The translations under genes and the position numbers were made by a program. DNA of 64,000 bases from JABCZH01 sp963803775. GTDB taxonomy: Bacteria; Acidobacteriota; Terriglobia; Terriglobales; Acidobacteriaceae. Each line of letters opens with the position of its first letter. Position 1 is the stretch's first letter. The stretch is taken from the NCBI GenBank assembly GCA_963803775.1, contig CAWDNS010000003.1, forward strand, positions 1-64,000, in the 5' to 3' direction. Below the pieces are notes generated by a model. It had not been told where the DNA came from and made no database searches. It was given only the letters and a program-made list of their open reading frames with translations. This document shows positions 62,893 to 64,000 of the stretch, piece after piece.

Positions 62893-64000
62893 ATGGTTTC
62901 CCCCAACCCAGTGGTACAAGGCATCACAAACCTGGAACGCCGCCGAACTCCGCGAACCACAATTACCGGGCACGCCTACATCAACATCGAGCCGAACAAT
63001 GGCGGCATCGTTTTGAACGTCTCGGATGAAGGACTCTGCTTTCACTCCTTTGACCCGGTACCGCGGAATGGGAAGGTCCGCTTCTGGTTCTCGGATCGCA
63101 ACCGGCGAATCGAGGCGCAAGCCACGCTGGCATGGACGGATGAGACACAAAAAGCCGGCTTGCAATTCACCACTTTGCCCGCGGAAGCTCGCGAACAAAT
63201 CCGCCAATGGATGATCCAATCGGCAACTCCACGCGGCGCTGTCGATGGATCCGCACCGGCAGCTTTGCCGCCCCGCGGATTTCCGGTTCGGACTGACAAG
63301 CGAGCGGAAATGAAGCCAGTGCCGGTTGGTTCGGCAGCGCTCGGGGCAGTTTCAACCGAGTTAAAAGCCCCCAAGCAATTAAGCGGATTCTCCCGAGGCT
63401 TAGTCACCGGACTTTTGTTTTCGGCCGTCGTGGTGGCGGCATTTTTGTTCCAGGGCTATCGTCGTGAGTTCGGCGAGTCGCTGATTCGGCTGGGAGAACG
63501 ATTCGCGGCAAAACCTCAGGTGCAGACTGTAGCAACGCCGACAACATTGTCTGCCACACCCATAGCGGCGGCGATGGTGTCGCCGCCCGCAACTCCGGTG
63601 GTATTGCCGGCAGCAGCGCCGATTCCGGTTCCGCCGTCTGCGAAGACCCCACCGCATAAGGACAAAGAAGCAATCCCGCAGAACAAACTCGTGCAGCCGC
63701 CGCAGAAGATCGTGTCGCCACCCTTGGCAAACCCGGCCCCAATGCAGCAGACAAAGATCGAGCCCGCGAGGCTAGCCACGCCACCTGCGTCCACTGCGAC
63801 TGCCGCGCCTGCTCCGAAAATTACGGACATAACTGCTCCCACGACTTCGTCAACGCCTCCGGCGACTCCTTCGCCAACCCCTGCCGTCGCGTCCGGTCCT
63901 AATCTTGTTCCAGCTAAACCCGCATCAGTGCCAAACGTCGAAGCGGCGAAGCAACCTGAGGTGCAGACCGAGAGTTCGACAGCGGAGAATGCTGCCTCAA
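62893..64000 (+). CDS. PilZ domain membrane protein with Pro/Ala-rich tail, partial
   Basis: At least 369 residues; the frame runs off the window end. Residues 14-110 are a PilZ domain: the c-di-GMP motif RRRTPR and NVSDEGLCF (D/N-x-S-x-x-G) are present. A single membrane helix (GLVTGLLFSAVVVAAFLF) sits near 170-188. The remainder is low-complexity Pro/Ala/Thr/Lys (TPPHKDKEAIPQNKLVQPP and similar), likely an extended periplasmic linker. The start is uncertain: ATG 62893 has no ribosome site and the frame is open upstream (TTG near 62852). c-di-GMP binding in the cytoplasm could be signalled across the membrane. Confidence 0.78.
   Translation, partial: MVSPNPVVQGITNLERRRTPRTTITGHAYINIEPNNGGIVLNVSDEGLCFHSFDPVPRNGKVRFWFSDRNRRIEAQATLAWTDETQKAGLQFTTLPAEAREQIRQWMIQSATPRGAVDGSAPAALPPRGFPVRTDKRAEMKPVPVGSAALGAVSTELKAPKQLSGFSRGLVTGLLFSAVVVAAFLFQGYRREFGESLIRLGERFAAKPQVQTVATPTTLSATPIAAAMVSPPATPVVLPAAAPIPVPPSAKTPPHKDKEAIPQNKLVQPPQKIVSPPLANPAPMQQTKIEPARLATPPASTATAAPAPKITDITAPTTSSTPPATPSPTPAVASGPNLVPAKPASVPNVEAAKQPEVQTESSTAENAAS

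Noticed and set aside
1..64000. CRISPR array, insertion sequence, rRNA or attachment site
   Set aside because: No regular spaced repeats, transposase motifs, rRNA-like segments or flanking direct repeats were recognised by reading.

Overview
The window looks like chromosomal DNA of an acidobacterium (Acidobacteriota, probably class Terriglobia). This is inferred from the gene mix: an Oar-type TonB-dependent receptor with a carboxypeptidase-like N-terminal domain, sulfatase-fold/TPR fusion proteins, many exported peptidases and beta-propeller proteins, a sodium-free style nuo operon, a separate glyQ/glyS pair, and high-GC coding sequence with strong GGAG-type ribosome sites. No rRNA, tRNA, CRISPR array or insertion sequence was recognised.

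Layout. 1-7.5 kb, minus strand: two tandem paralogous secreted proteins (the first is cut by the window edge and frameshifted), a secreted M24 Xaa-Pro-type peptidase, a deoxyhypusine-synthase-like enzyme, a zinc-ribbon protein, a MerR regulator with a twin palindromic operator, a ThiS-like sulfur carrier and an unknown protein. 7.55-21.1 kb, plus strand: a complex I operon in the order nuoA-C-D-E-F-G-H-J-K-L-M-N, with a clear sigma70-type promoter. It lacks nuoB and nuoI, and nuoC-nuoJ, nuoL and nuoM are broken by dozens of one-base shifts while their protein sequence stays well conserved. This looks more like a local sequence-quality problem than decay. 21.2-24.7 kb: a Flp pilin, a small coiled-coil protein, an Sfp-type phosphopantetheinyl transferase, an exported NTF2-like protein and a sugar transporter. 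24.7-36.6 kb: an ABC exporter whose permease is fused to an amidohydrolase, an exported lipoprotein-like protein, a giant beta-propeller protein, an M1 aminopeptidase and an aldehyde dehydrogenase.

36.8-50 kb: a membrane histidine kinase, a small beta-barrel protein, and a cluster built around an Oar-like receptor. That cluster holds two sulfatase-fold/TPR fusions with threonine where formylglycine enzymes have Cys/Ser, a type I phosphodiesterase-like protein and two paralogous small exported proteins. 50.2-57.8 kb: a five- to six-gene signal-relay operon. It is headed by a large kinase whose first ~120 residues match the plant/cyanobacterial ethylene-binding domain at every key position, followed by alternating stand-alone receivers and receiver-kinase fusions. 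57.9-64 kb: a Tat-exported SRPBCC protein, an AT-richer FkbM-like methyltransferase, glycyl-tRNA synthetase beta and alpha subunits, and a PilZ-domain membrane protein that runs off the end.

Together the genes point to an aerobic heterotroph that breaks down peptides and polymers outside the cytoplasm, respires through complex I, and senses its surroundings (perhaps including ethylene) by multi-step phosphorelay. The best candidate for an undescribed system is the ethylene-receptor-like relay at 50.2-57.8 kb; the next is the permease-amidohydrolase fusion at 24.7-26.9 kb.
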